NCBI GenBank assembly: GCA_007693595.1
Contig: REDI01000035.1
Coordinates: 1 to 64,000, forward strand
Reading direction: 5' to 3'
Source of the DNA: Deltaproteobacteria bacterium
GTDB lineage: Bacteria > Myxococcota_A > UBA796 > GCA-2862545
DNA: 64,000 bases
In this document: positions 15,042 to 23,706 of the stretch, piece by piece
Layout: each line of letters starts with the position of its first letter
Numbering within the stretch: the first letter of the stretch is position 1
Made by a program: the position numbers and the translations under genes
The notes under the pieces: generated by a model
What the model was told of the DNA's origin: nothing
The model's database searches: none
The model's input: the letters and a program-made list of their open reading frames with translations, nothing else

Positions 15042-17069
15042 ATGGAGCAGCCCGCACCCCCCCTGCAGCGCCATGGGACACCCTTCGCCCTGCTTCCGCT
15101 TCCGAGGCCCGAGACCATCGTGGATCTGCCTACCCCCCTACCGCTCCTGCTCGCGCTCTCCCCCGCCCTGTTCGCGATCGGGGTGGCCCTCCTGACACAG
15201 AAGGTTGTGCCTTCCCTGCTTACCGGGATGTTCGTGGGGGCGGCTGTCGCACACCTCGAGGCGATCTTCAACGGCAAGGCCATCGAGGCCTTCGAGGCCC
15301 TGGGAGCCTACTTCGTCGAGGCGCTCATTCCGGGTCTGAGCCGCTTCGAGCTCTCGCTTCGCGGCGAGGGAGAGCACCTCGGGGGCTACGTCGAGGGCGA
15401 CCTGAGCGCCCTCGACACCTCGCACCTGCTCATCATCGCCTTCTCGCTCTGCGTCGCGGGCATGGTGGGGGTGCTGGGGCGCTCCGGAGGCACCCGCGCC
15501 ATGGTGCGCGTCATCGAGCGCTTCGCCCGCGGCCCACGGGGAGCGCAGGTGGCGGCGTGGCTCTCGGGGGGCCTGGTCTTCTTCGACGACTACGCCAACT
15601 GCCTCGTGGTCGGCAGCGCCATGGGTCCGATCTTCGACCGATTTCAGATTAGTCGGGCCAAGCTGGCCTTCATCGTGGACTGCACCGCGGCACCGATCGC
15701 GTCGATCGCGCTGATCTCGACCTGGGTCGGCTACGAGCTCGGCCTGATCAATACGGAGCTGAACAAGCTCGGCTCCGAGCACTCCGCGCTCGGGCTGTTC
15801 GTCGCGGCCTTGCCCTACGCCTTCTATGCGCTCACCGCCCTCACGATGGTCGGGGCGGTCGCGATCCTCGGGCGCGACTTCGGCCCGATGCTCCACGAAG
15901 AGCGACAGGCCCGCTCCCGCCCCCCGAAGGTCGACGAGGAGCCCCCGAGCCACCCGCTCATGGCGCTCGCCGCCCTCGTTCCCGTGCTGCTCTTGGTGGT
16001 GCTCACCCTGATCTTCCTCCTCCATGACGGGCGGACCCAGCTCGCCGAGCGAGGGCAGCTCGCGCAGGCCTCCACCCTCGAGGTCTTGGCGGCCGCCGAC
16101 CCCTTCCTCTCGCTGCTGTGGGGATCCTCCATCGCCCTGGCCATCGCCGCCCTGCTCGCCGTGTTCACCGGCGGGCTCGCGCTCTTTCGCGTCCCCGCCG
16201 CGGTCTGGGTCGGGATCAAGCCGGTCCTGGGTGCTCTCGTCGTGCTCTTTTTGGCTTGGGGACTCGGTAACGCCATGACCGATACCAAGGCTGCGGAGCA
16301 CCTCACCGAGCTGGTTCGACCCGCTGACCGCTTCGTCCACGCCGAGGGCGAGACCACGATCCCCTTCACCCTGACCGCCGCCACCCACCGCGCAGAGGTG
16401 ACGATCTTCAACCCCCAGGGCTTCGCGCTCCACAGCGAGCTGCTACGCGATCTGGACCCCGGAGAGCAGCGCTATACCTGGGACGGACGCTCCTCCCTCG
16501 GCGCCTCGGCCCCAGCGGGCCCTTATCGCCTCCAGGTGAAGGCCTACGAGGCAGACGGCACGCCGGTCGAGAGCGTGGTTCGCGGGCAAGATCGCTTCCC
16601 GGTCTGGCTGCTCCCCGCCGTCGTCTTCCTGGTGGCGGCAGCGACCGCCTTCGCGACGGGCACGAGTTTTGGCACGATGGCGATCCTCATCCCTCTGGTG
16701 ATCCCGCTCGGGTTCACCCTGCAAGGCGGGGAGGTCGGCCCCGTGATCCTCGGGAGCCTCGCCGCCGTGCTCTCGGGCTCGATCCTGGGGGATCACGCCT
16801 CGCCGATCTCGGACACCACCGTCCTCTCGGCCCTCGGTGCCGGGGTCGATCTGGTGCTGCACGTCAAGACCCAGCTCCCCTACGCGCTCACCGCCGGAAC
16901 CATCGCACTCCTCTTCGGCTTCATCCCCGCAGGGTGGGGGGTGAGCCCCTGGCTGCTGATCCCGCTGTGCTTGGTCACGACCGTGCTCACGGTGCGACTG
17001 GTCGGACAGCGGGTGAGCGGCCCAGCGCCTCCACCCTCCGAAGACGAGCTCGTGGTGGTCGAGCCGTAG
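15042..17069 (+). CDS. NhaC-type Na+/H+ antiporter with inserted FlgD-like domain
   Basis: A 675-residue membrane antiporter. Family motifs include SGGLVFFDDYANCLVVG, DCTAAPIASIALISTW and, near the C-terminus, GDHASPISDTTVLSALG. Between two transmembrane segments, residues about 433-517 form a soluble domain that matches FlgD-type Ig-like repeats: EVTIFNPQGF, a YTWDGRSS turn and PAGPYRLQV. Another extra loop lies at about 105-125. The first 26 residues lack a clear function, and GTG at 15120, which directly precedes the first hydrophobic segment, is a possible alternative start. The loop would face outside the cytoplasm if topology follows the family, so it may sense or contact an envelope partner. 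Confidence 0.87.
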   Translation: MEQPAPPLQRHGTPFALLPLPRPETIVDLPTPLPLLLALSPALFAIGVALLTQKVVPSLLTGMFVGAAVAHLEAIFNGKAIEAFEALGAYFVEALIPGLSRFELSLRGEGEHLGGYVEGDLSALDTSHLLIIAFSLCVAGMVGVLGRSGGTRAMVRVIERFARGPRGAQVAAWLSGGLVFFDDYANCLVVGSAMGPIFDRFQISRAKLAFIVDCTAAPIASIALISTWVGYELGLINTELNKLGSEHSALGLFVAALPYAFYALTALTMVGAVAILGRDFGPMLHEERQARSRPPKVDEEPPSHPLMALAALVPVLLLVVLTLIFLLHDGRTQLAERGQLAQASTLEVLAAADPFLSLLWGSSIALAIAALLAVFTGGLALFRVPAAVWVGIKPVLGALVVLFLAWGLGNAMTDTKAAEHLTELVRPADRFVHAEGETTIPFTLTAATHRAEVTIFNPQGFALHSELLRDLDPGEQRYTWDGRSSLGASAPAGPYRLQVKAYEADGTPVESVVRGQDRFPVWLLPAVVFLVAAATAFATGTSFGTMAILIPLVIPLGFTLQGGEVGPVILGSLAAVLSGSILGDHASPISDTTVLSALGAGVDLVLHVKTQLPYALTAGTIALLFGFIPAGWGVSPWLLIPLCLVTTVLTVRLVGQRVSGPAPPPSEDELVVVEP

Positions 17070-17080
17070 GCCCGTAGACC

Positions 17081-17752
17081 TCAGCGACGACGCCGGGTCG
17101 CGTTGGCCTCTCTCTCTTCTTGGATGCGCTTCTTGGTGGCGGCCCAGCGACAGATCGGACACTCCGTGAGGTCGTGATAGAGCGCGGGGCAGTGCTCACG
17201 ACCGAAGAAGATGATCTGGAGATGGAGCTTGTTCCAAGACTCTCTGGGAAAGATCGCCTTGAGGTCGCGCTCGGTCCCCGCCACATTCTTGGAGCGGGTC
17301 AGACCCCACCGACCCGCGAGGCGGTGGATGTGGGTGTCGACCGGGAAGGCCGGGTGCCCAAAGGCTTGGGCACGCACCACGCTGGCGGTCTTGTGGCCCA
17401 CCCCAGGCAAGGCCTCGAGCTCGCGCTCCGTCTCGGGCACCTGCCCCCCGTGGCGCTCGACCAGGAGCGCGCCCAGCTTCTTGAGGTTGCGCGCCTTGGT
17501 GTTCGCCAGGCCGATCTGTCGGATCAGGTGCTTGATCTGCACTTCGGGGAGCGCCGCCAGCGCCGCCGGATCCGGCGCAGCCCGAAAGAGCTCCGGCGTG
17601 ACCTCGTTGACCTTCTTGTCGGTGGTCTGGGCCGAGAGCAACACCGCGACCAGCAGGGTGAAGGGGTCGCGGTGATCGAGCGGCACCGGGGTGCGGGGGT
17701 AGAGGTCGTCTAAGATACGCTGGATGCGCCCAGCCTTCTCGGCGCGCCTCAA
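17081..17752 (-). CDS. nth: endonuclease III-like DNA glycosylase/AP lyase
   Basis: A base-excision repair enzyme that removes oxidised pyrimidines and cuts abasic sites. The helix-hairpin-helix LPGVGHKTASVV carries the catalytic Lys, and VDTHIHRL carries the catalytic Asp. The iron-sulfur loop is odd: only three Cys are present (C-x9-C-x2-C), where the E. coli enzyme has C-x6-C-x2-C-x5-C, so a standard 4Fe-4S cluster is doubtful. A TTG at 17752 was chosen, giving 223 residues and starting 4 bp after the stop of the upstream FG-GAP gene; a longer frame would overlap that gene. The 3' end lies 11 bp from the NhaC gene, convergently. Confidence 0.88.
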   Translation of the reverse strand: MRRAEKAGRIQRILDDLYPRTPVPLDHRDPFTLLVAVLLSAQTTDKKVNEVTPELFRAAPDPAALAALPEVQIKHLIRQIGLANTKARNLKKLGALLVERHGGQVPETERELEALPGVGHKTASVVRAQAFGHPAFPVDTHIHRLAGRWGLTRSKNVAGTERDLKAIFPRESWNKLHLQIIFFGREHCPALYHDLTECPICRWAATKKRIQEEREANATRRRR

Positions 17753-17756
17753 GCCC

Positions 17757-20048
17757 CTACTCGCACAGGCCGTCGAGGGAGATCTGGATCTCGTTGTTGT
17801 CCTCGTCGCACTCCTTGGCGCGGCCCCAGCCACTCGGGGTCAGGGCGGGGTCGTCGACTACCGCCACGAGCCGCTCGTAGGCGGACCAGCCCGAGACGTC
17901 GAAGACGATGCCCGGAGTCACGAAGCCAGGTGGCACGTTGATGCCCACCTCTTGCGTCTCGATGAGGGTGCGAGCGGATCCGTTTTCGCCGTAGAGCGAG
18001 ACCTCGATGGTGGGACCGACGGTGATGAAGGCCCCTTCGTTCTGGACCTGCACGACGACCTGGATGTCTCCGCAGTCCTCTTGACAGGGGGGCTCGGCCC
18101 GCAGCGAGAGGTTGGGCGCCGCCTTGGCCCCGAACTCACCCGGCGCCTGGTTGCGGAAGTCGTTGGTATCACCCGTGAAGTGGGGCAGGTAGTTGGGCGA
18201 ACTATAGCCGACCTGGCCTTCTTCACCCACATTGGTCACGTGATAGGCGTGCTGGTTCCAGACCATGCGGGAGCTGACCCAGTCATCGTCGGCCGCGCCG
18301 AGGACATAGATGCCGTAGTAGCCGGGCCACGACGGGATGTGAGCGTTCGGCACGATGATCTCGGCCTTACCGTCGCCATCGACGTCGGCCACGAGGGGAT
18401 ACTCGTGAATGGTCCAAGACTTGTGGTTGGTGTCTTCGAGGATGGTCTCGAAGCGCTCCCAGGGCTGGAGGGCGGAGTCGGTCTTGACCGAGTAGACGTA
18501 GAGCGCCCGCTCATCGGCGAAGACGATCTCGGAGCGGCCGTCGCCGTTGAAGTCGAAGATGGTCGAGCCGGTGGAGGCGCTGGACCAGTCGCGGGTAGGG
18601 GTCATCGCGAAGCGACGGAAGTTGCCCGAGTCGTCGAAGCGGAAGGCGCTGTACCAGCAAGCTCCAGCGACGCCGATCTCTTGGGTCCCATCGCCGGTCA
18701 TATCGCCGATCGTGGGCTGACCACCAAAGCTCGCACGGCCCCGATCACAGTCTTCGTGGCTAAAGCCCTGGGTGAGGTGCGGGTCGTCCCAGGGGTCGTT
18801 CGGGAGGCTGGCGATCTCGAGGCAGCGGGCCTGTCCCTGGGGGTCGTAGCGGGGAGAGCCGTGGTAGACCGAGACGTGGTTGTTGCCGGTGATCACGATC
18901 TCGGGCTCGCCCAGCTCATCGCCCGAAAAGCGCAACAGATCGGCGACCGCGGGGTAGCCATCGGTCGCGGGGACCCAGGCCCCGCCGTCGTAGCGGCCGA
19001 GCTCGCAGTAGGTGCCCCCGGTGTGGGTATAGATGTGGCGCCCCGCGACGATCTCCATGGTCGAGCCGTCGCCGTCGACGTCGTAGGGGAAGCTGTGGTA
19101 ACCGCTGTTCCAGTAGCCCTGACCACCCACGGTGGGGCGCCCGAACCAGCCACGCCCCGCGCCCGATGCCGCGTTCGGACCCGACCACTTGAAGCTGAGG
19201 TCGCCTTCGAGCACGTTGTTGCCGATGACGATGTCGACGTTTCCGTCGTTGTCGATGTCGCCGACGGCGGGGGCGTGAGCACCGCAGAAGTAGGTGGCCG
19301 TGCCTTCGTAGACCTTGTCGAGGACCAGCGAGACCTGAGAGCCGTCTTGCTCGACCTTGTAGATCGCGGGCCGACAGGTCGCCTCCCCTCCGAGCTCGGT
19401 CACCATGACCACCAGCTCGACGCCAGGATCGCCGTCGAGGTTGGCGACAGCCACCGTGCTGTGCTTGTAGGGGTGATAGGTGCGGGTGCCCAGGGCGCTG
19501 TTGGAGTGAGTGTAGCTCTGGGTGTAGACCTGCGCGTGGACGCGGGATCCGTCGCCCGAGAGCACACGGAGCACACCCCGCGTGTCGCCGGGGACATCCA
19601 AGCCGGAGCCCATGACGACGCCGATGTCGGGGGTGTCCTCGTTGTCGATGAAGCCGTCGCCGTTGTCGTCGGTCATCTGGGCGACGACGGGGATCTGCAT
19701 GACGCTCGTGAGCTCGGGCTCCAGCGTGTAGGACCACGCGGGGATGGCGCGGCCGGAGTAGGGATCGGTCATGGCCTGAGCCATGCTCCACTCGACCCGG
19801 AACTGGAGGGGCCCGCCCGAGGCTTCCGGAGCGAACGTGCAGTCGGGATCGGTCGCGACGCTGCCGGCGCCGGGGAGGTCGTCGCACAGGTCGTCGGAGT
19901 CGGTGTCGGTGTCGGTGTCGGAGCCGGTGTCGGTGGCCACGTCGGTTCCGGGGCCGCTGGGCCCGCGGTCCGCGCCATCGAGCTCGTTCGAGCAGGCTAC
20001 GAGCAGGAGTGCAAGGACAGAAGCGGAGGAAAGAACGTGACGATACAT
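17757..20048 (-). CDS. FG-GAP/VCBS-repeat lipoprotein with CARDB-like C-terminus
   Basis: A 763-residue exported lipoprotein. The signal peptide ends in the lipobox VACS at about residue 19, followed by an Asp/Thr-rich linker with an alternating DT run. Repeats such as DNGDGF, DIDNDGN, DFNGDGRSE and DVDGDGKAE are integrin-like FG-GAP calcium-binding blades forming a beta-propeller over residues 110-600. The last 150 residues, ending in DEDNNE, resemble a CARDB-type adhesion domain. GGAG precedes the ATG by 5-6 bases. It probably sits on the outer membrane and binds calcium; its ligand is unknown. Confidence 0.83.
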   Translation of the reverse strand: MYRHVLSSASVLALLLVACSNELDGADRGPSGPGTDVATDTGSDTDTDTDSDDLCDDLPGAGSVATDPDCTFAPEASGGPLQFRVEWSMAQAMTDPYSGRAIPAWSYTLEPELTSVMQIPVVAQMTDDNGDGFIDNEDTPDIGVVMGSGLDVPGDTRGVLRVLSGDGSRVHAQVYTQSYTHSNSALGTRTYHPYKHSTVAVANLDGDPGVELVVMVTELGGEATCRPAIYKVEQDGSQVSLVLDKVYEGTATYFCGAHAPAVGDIDNDGNVDIVIGNNVLEGDLSFKWSGPNAASGAGRGWFGRPTVGGQGYWNSGYHSFPYDVDGDGSTMEIVAGRHIYTHTGGTYCELGRYDGGAWVPATDGYPAVADLLRFSGDELGEPEIVITGNNHVSVYHGSPRYDPQGQARCLEIASLPNDPWDDPHLTQGFSHEDCDRGRASFGGQPTIGDMTGDGTQEIGVAGACWYSAFRFDDSGNFRRFAMTPTRDWSSASTGSTIFDFNGDGRSEIVFADERALYVYSVKTDSALQPWERFETILEDTNHKSWTIHEYPLVADVDGDGKAEIIVPNAHIPSWPGYYGIYVLGAADDDWVSSRMVWNQHAYHVTNVGEEGQVGYSSPNYLPHFTGDTNDFRNQAPGEFGAKAAPNLSLRAEPPCQEDCGDIQVVVQVQNEGAFITVGPTIEVSLYGENGSARTLIETQEVGINVPPGFVTPGIVFDVSGWSAYERLVAVVDDPALTPSGWGRAKECDEDNNEIQISLDGLCE

Positions 20049-20193
20049 GGGAGCTCCAAAATGGCCGAGAATCCACAGCCGACGGTTTATAGCCTCTCGA
20101 CAGGACCACTGTCAAGGATTCGTTGCCCAGGCTACGAAGCGCTCCGTGCCTCGACGTCGTCAGAGGTATAGACCGGCTGCTGGAGCCCCGACC

Positions 20194-21060
20194 ATGAACA
20201 CACCCTGCTCGCAATCCTCCCTCGACGCGCGGGAACCCTTGGCCGGCACTGCCTGCGCCCAGACCGTCCACTGGATCGGCCTCGAGTATCCTCGCCCTTG
20301 GCGCCCCAAGGGCGTCCTCGACACCGAGCTGCCGCCGCAGGTCGCGACGTGGCTCAGGGACCAGGCCTCGAGCCCCCAGACCCGACCCTTGCTGCTCCGA
20401 CAGCGGGGGCGGCGCGGCCGCGCGCTGATCTACGCCAATCTGAGTGTGGGCAAGGTCCACCGCTTCGAGCTCGACCGCTACCGCGATCTGCTCGACCTGC
20501 CCTGGGTCGCGCTGCGCGAAGGCACCACCGACCTCGGGCGCACCTCGGAGCGCCCGATCTTCGTCTGTACGCACAGCGCCCGCGACCACTGCTGCGGGCT
20601 GCATGGCGCAGGGGTGGCCCGAGCGCTGCATGCGCTCGCGCCGTCGCGGGTCTGGCAGTGTTCTCACCTCGGCGGGCATCGCTTTGCCGCCACCCTGGTC
20701 GCCTTGCCCCAAGGCCTTCACTTCGGCAGGGTGCGCGCAGCCCACGCCGAGCCCCTCCTCGCGGCGCTGGACGCCGATCGGCTCTTCGATCTGGACTGCG
20801 TGCGCGGTCGGGTGCAGCTCCGCCCCGAGGCTCAGGCCGCCGCGCTGCACCTTCGACGACGCCGGGGGCTGCTCGGCCTGAACGACGTCCAGATCACGAG
20901 CTGCGAGCCCTCGGGCGCTGGGTGCCTGGTCATCGCAAGGTGTCGCGCCGCGCCTCACCGTCTCCTGGTTCGGCGGATCGAGCTCGGCCCCAGCGCCCCT
21001 CCCTCGTGCGGTGCGGAGCCGGCAGCGGTCCGGCACTACCAGGTCCAGGAGCTCGAATAG
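20194..21060 (+). CDS. sucrase/ferredoxin-like family protein
   Basis: A 288-residue cytoplasmic protein of the sucrase/ferredoxin-like (Suc_Fer-like) group with a thioredoxin-fold iron-sulfur region. The signature VCTHSARDHCC and the following CSHLGGHRFAATLVALP are clear at about residues 123-170. In this family the cysteines and histidines bind a 2Fe-2S cluster; the biological role is not established in bacteria. The ATG at 20194 begins the conserved region and has TGGAG upstream; the frame opens earlier but that part overlaps the divergent FG-GAP gene promoter region. The stop is 70 bp before the next gene on the same strand. Confidence 0.82.
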   Translation: MNTPCSQSSLDAREPLAGTACAQTVHWIGLEYPRPWRPKGVLDTELPPQVATWLRDQASSPQTRPLLLRQRGRRGRALIYANLSVGKVHRFELDRYRDLLDLPWVALREGTTDLGRTSERPIFVCTHSARDHCCGLHGAGVARALHALAPSRVWQCSHLGGHRFAATLVALPQGLHFGRVRAAHAEPLLAALDADRLFDLDCVRGRVQLRPEAQAAALHLRRRRGLLGLNDVQITSCEPSGAGCLVIARCRAAPHRLLVRRIELGPSAPPSCGAEPAAVRHYQVQELE

Positions 21061-21130
21061 CGACCTCGGGTCGAGCGTCCCTGGAGCAGGTCGATCCGCC
21101 AACGCCCCACCGCTTCGCAAGGAGCTCCTC

Positions 21131-21694
21131 GTGTTCACCGCCCTCGCCCTGCTCTTCGCCCTCGCCCACGCCTCCCCCCTCGAGCCCACCTGCATCACGG
21201 CCTTCGGACAGACGGCCTGTGGCTACGACTGCCGCGCGGCCTATGGGCAGGTCCGGTGTGCGCCCACCCCCTATGGTCGATGCCACGCCGGCTTCGGCAC
21301 GCTGCGGTGCGGCCCGGAGTCCGTGGGGGACGTCGTACCGAGCCACTGGCCGAGAGCGACCTGCCGCGCCGCATACGGCGACGTCGCCTGCGGCTACAAC
21401 TGCGTCGCAGGCTTCGGCGAGGTCGCGTGCGCGGCCGCGCCTTGGGGGGCTTGCGTGGCGGGCTACGGGGGCGTGAGCTGTAGCGCGACCCGAAAGGCCG
21501 TGGTCGATGCCGAGCTGCTCGGGAGCTCGATCCCCCAAGCAACCTGTGTGCAAGGTTTTGGCCAGCGGGCCTGCGGTTGGAACTGCGTCGCGAGCCGGGG
21601 CACGGTGACCTGCGCCGACTCCCCATGGGACACCTGCGCGATCGACCTCCAAGGTCGAGCCCACTGCTCCTCCGGGGCGGCGGTGGTCCGGTAG
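21131..21694 (+). CDS. secreted protein with three CGYxC cysteine repeats
   Basis: A 187-residue protein starting at GTG with AAGGAG 6-7 bases upstream. A short signal peptide ends near AHAS. The mature part has three copies of a module that opens with CGYDC, CGYNC or CGWNC, then a G-x-V-x-C segment and a closing P-x-x-x-C, plus shorter C-x-x-x-FG repeats between them. The even cysteine spacing suggests disulfide-bonded repeats in the periplasm or outside. I do not recognise a named family with a known function. It may share a transcript with the sucrase/ferredoxin-like gene. Confidence 0.78.
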   Translation: MFTALALLFALAHASPLEPTCITAFGQTACGYDCRAAYGQVRCAPTPYGRCHAGFGTLRCGPESVGDVVPSHWPRATCRAAYGDVACGYNCVAGFGEVACAAAPWGACVAGYGGVSCSATRKAVVDAELLGSSIPQATCVQGFGQRACGWNCVASRGTVTCADSPWDTCAIDLQGRAHCSSGAAVVR

Positions 21695-21795
21695 GCTTCT
21701 CAGCCACCCCGTGAATCTCTCCTGGGCGCAGGTAGCACGCGGGCACGGTGGCCCCCGAAACCTGCTAGGGTAGACCGTACCGAGGGAGGTCGCCG

Positions 21796-23706
21796 CTGGG
21801 CTCGCCGAAGGAAACCGGCTCTATAGGGCGCTACCGGCTGGTAGACCGCATCGCTACCGGCGGAATGGCCGATGTCTTCCTGGCGATCGACCCGCAGGTG
21901 GGGGCACATCGTCCGATCGTGATCAAGCGCATCTTGCCACACCTCGCGCAGGATGAAAGCTTCATCCATATGTTTCTGCAAGAGGCGCGGATCGCGATGG
22001 CGATCGACCACCCGCACGTCGTGCGCATCCACCGCCTCTCGGAGCACAATGGGCTCCCTTACCTGGTCATGGACTACATCGACGGGCTCACCTTCCGACA
22101 GCTCTCGCGAGCTGCCGCCGAGGCCGGGCGCCTGCTCCCTCTCGCGGTGACCCTCGACCTGATGATGCAGGCCTGCACCGGAGCGCACGCGGTGCACCAG
22201 ACCGAGGTGGGGGAGCACCGCGAGATCGTCCACCGCGACCTGTGTCCACACAACCTGATCGTGGACCGGAGCGGCCACGTCGTGCTGCTAGACTTCGGGA
22301 TCGCCAAGGCGGCTCGGGGCATGGACACCACGCGGTCGGGGGTGTTGAAGGGCAAGACGTCCTACCTTGCCCCCGAGCAGGTCCGCGCCGAGGCCGTCGA
22401 CCGGCGCACCGACGTATGGGCGCTGTCGGTGGTGACCTGGGAGCTGCTGGCGGGTCGGCCCATGTTCGAAGGCCTGAGCGACCACGAGATCATGCAGCGC
22501 ATCACGCGCGGCCAGCTCCCAGACTTGCGGAGCTATCGGCCCGATCTGCCCGACAGCCTGATCGCGACCGTGCACCACAGCCTCCAGCTCCCCCCCGACA
22601 AGCGCTTCCCCAACGCTCACGCCCTTCGAGAAGCGCTGGCGAACACGGCTTCCCGCTACGACATCGTGCCCAGCCAGATCCGAACTGCCGACTACCTCAT
22701 GAGGCTCGAGGCCGGTGAGGCGCCCACCTCCACCACGGAGCCCACCCCGGTCCGGCCTCGCCAGCCGGCGCGGCGAACCGCCCTGAACCTCACGGTGATC
22801 ATGCTCTCGGCCTTCATCGCTGTCGGGGTCTTTCTGGTGAGCGTGCTGGTCGGAGCCCTCTTGCTCGCCCCCACCGCACCCCAGGGCGAGGCGGTCAGGA
22901 TCGTCTTCGCCCCTATCTTGCCTCCCGACGAACTCTCGGCCGAGCTCGAGCCCCTCCGCCTGGACCTCGAGCGGGAGCTCGAGAGGCCGGTCGGTTTCTT
23001 CGTCGCGCCAAACTACCGCACCACCGGCGCCCTCTTAGTACGCGAGAAGGCCGACTTCGCCGTCCTTCCCCCCTTGCTCTTCCTTCGGGTAGAGGCACGA
23101 ATGGGCGACGATCTCGAGGTGGTCGCCATGACGGAGATCGACAAGTCCATGGTGGTCGATGGCCTGATCATCGCGGGGGTCGATGTGCCGTGGGAGTCTC
23201 CCCAGAGCCTCCAAGGGCGCTCGCTGTGCTTGACCGATCCAACCAGCGCGACGGGCTACGGGCTGCCTCGACAGTGGATGGCCGATCACGGGATCGATCC
23301 CGACAAGGACCTCGCCTCGATCCACATGAGCGGGGACCACCACCAGGTGATCTCCGATGTCGCCAACGGGATCTGCGAGCTGGGAGCCGTCTACTCAGGC
23401 GCCCTCAAGAGCGCTGTCGATGCCGAGGTGCCCGCCCACCTCACCCGCCAGGTCGCGGTCACCGGCCACACCCCCAACGAGAGCATCTGTGCGGGGCCGC
23501 ACACCGATCCCGCCCTGGTCGAAGCGCTCCGCTCCGTCCTGCTCGCGTGGGACCCCCTCGACCGCCATGGGAGGCGAAACCTTGGCTCTCGACATCGCCT
23601 CAGCGGCTTCGTGCCCTTCGACAGCGAGTCCTACGATCCCCTGCGCCGAGCGCTGAAGATGATCGACGAGGCCGACGAGCCCGTCGAGATCCCCGAGGAC
23701 CTATGA
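21796..23706 (+). CDS. Ser/Thr protein kinase with extracellular PhnD-like sensor, CTG start
   Basis: A membrane receptor kinase of 636 residues. The kinase domain spans about 10-285: IGRYRLVDRIATGGMADVF (glycine loop), the ATP-site Lys in VIKRI, HRDLCPHN, DFGIAKA and LAPEQ. One transmembrane helix lies at about 328-357. Residues 365-620 resemble the substrate-binding protein of phosphonate transporters (PhnD), so a phosphonate-like or other small ligand may be sensed outside. The first ATG, at 21865, lies after the glycine loop has begun and would cut it. No ATG, GTG or TTG lies in frame between the upstream stop and 21865, but CTG at 21796 has GGAGG 6 bases upstream. The stop overlaps the next start (ATGA). 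Confidence 0.87.
   Translation: MGSPKETGSIGRYRLVDRIATGGMADVFLAIDPQVGAHRPIVIKRILPHLAQDESFIHMFLQEARIAMAIDHPHVVRIHRLSEHNGLPYLVMDYIDGLTFRQLSRAAAEAGRLLPLAVTLDLMMQACTGAHAVHQTEVGEHREIVHRDLCPHNLIVDRSGHVVLLDFGIAKAARGMDTTRSGVLKGKTSYLAPEQVRAEAVDRRTDVWALSVVTWELLAGRPMFEGLSDHEIMQRITRGQLPDLRSYRPDLPDSLIATVHHSLQLPPDKRFPNAHALREALANTASRYDIVPSQIRTADYLMRLEAGEAPTSTTEPTPVRPRQPARRTALNLTVIMLSAFIAVGVFLVSVLVGALLLAPTAPQGEAVRIVFAPILPPDELSAELEPLRLDLERELERPVGFFVAPNYRTTGALLVREKADFAVLPPLLFLRVEARMGDDLEVVAMTEIDKSMVVDGLIIAGVDVPWESPQSLQGRSLCLTDPTSATGYGLPRQWMADHGIDPDKDLASIHMSGDHHQVISDVANGICELGAVYSGALKSAVDAEVPAHLTRQVAVTGHTPNESICAGPHTDPALVEALRSVLLAWDPLDRHGRRNLGSRHRLSGFVPFDSESYDPLRRALKMIDEADEPVEIPEDL

Noticed and set aside
19890-19935. 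GTCGGT-type tandem units in the FG-GAP gene
   Set aside because: They encode an imperfect Asp-Thr linker after the lipobox; unlike the perfect array at 29643 they are interrupted, so slippage is less likely.
17724-20171. 815-residue plus-strand frame over nth and the FG-GAP lipoprotein
   Set aside because: It spans two genes on the other strand, lacks an own start signal and shows only Val/Asp/Gly low complexity.
18916-21198. 760-residue minus-strand frame across the FG-GAP gene and the sucrase/ferredoxin-like gene
   Set aside because: Arg-rich shadow crossing two well-supported genes in different frames.
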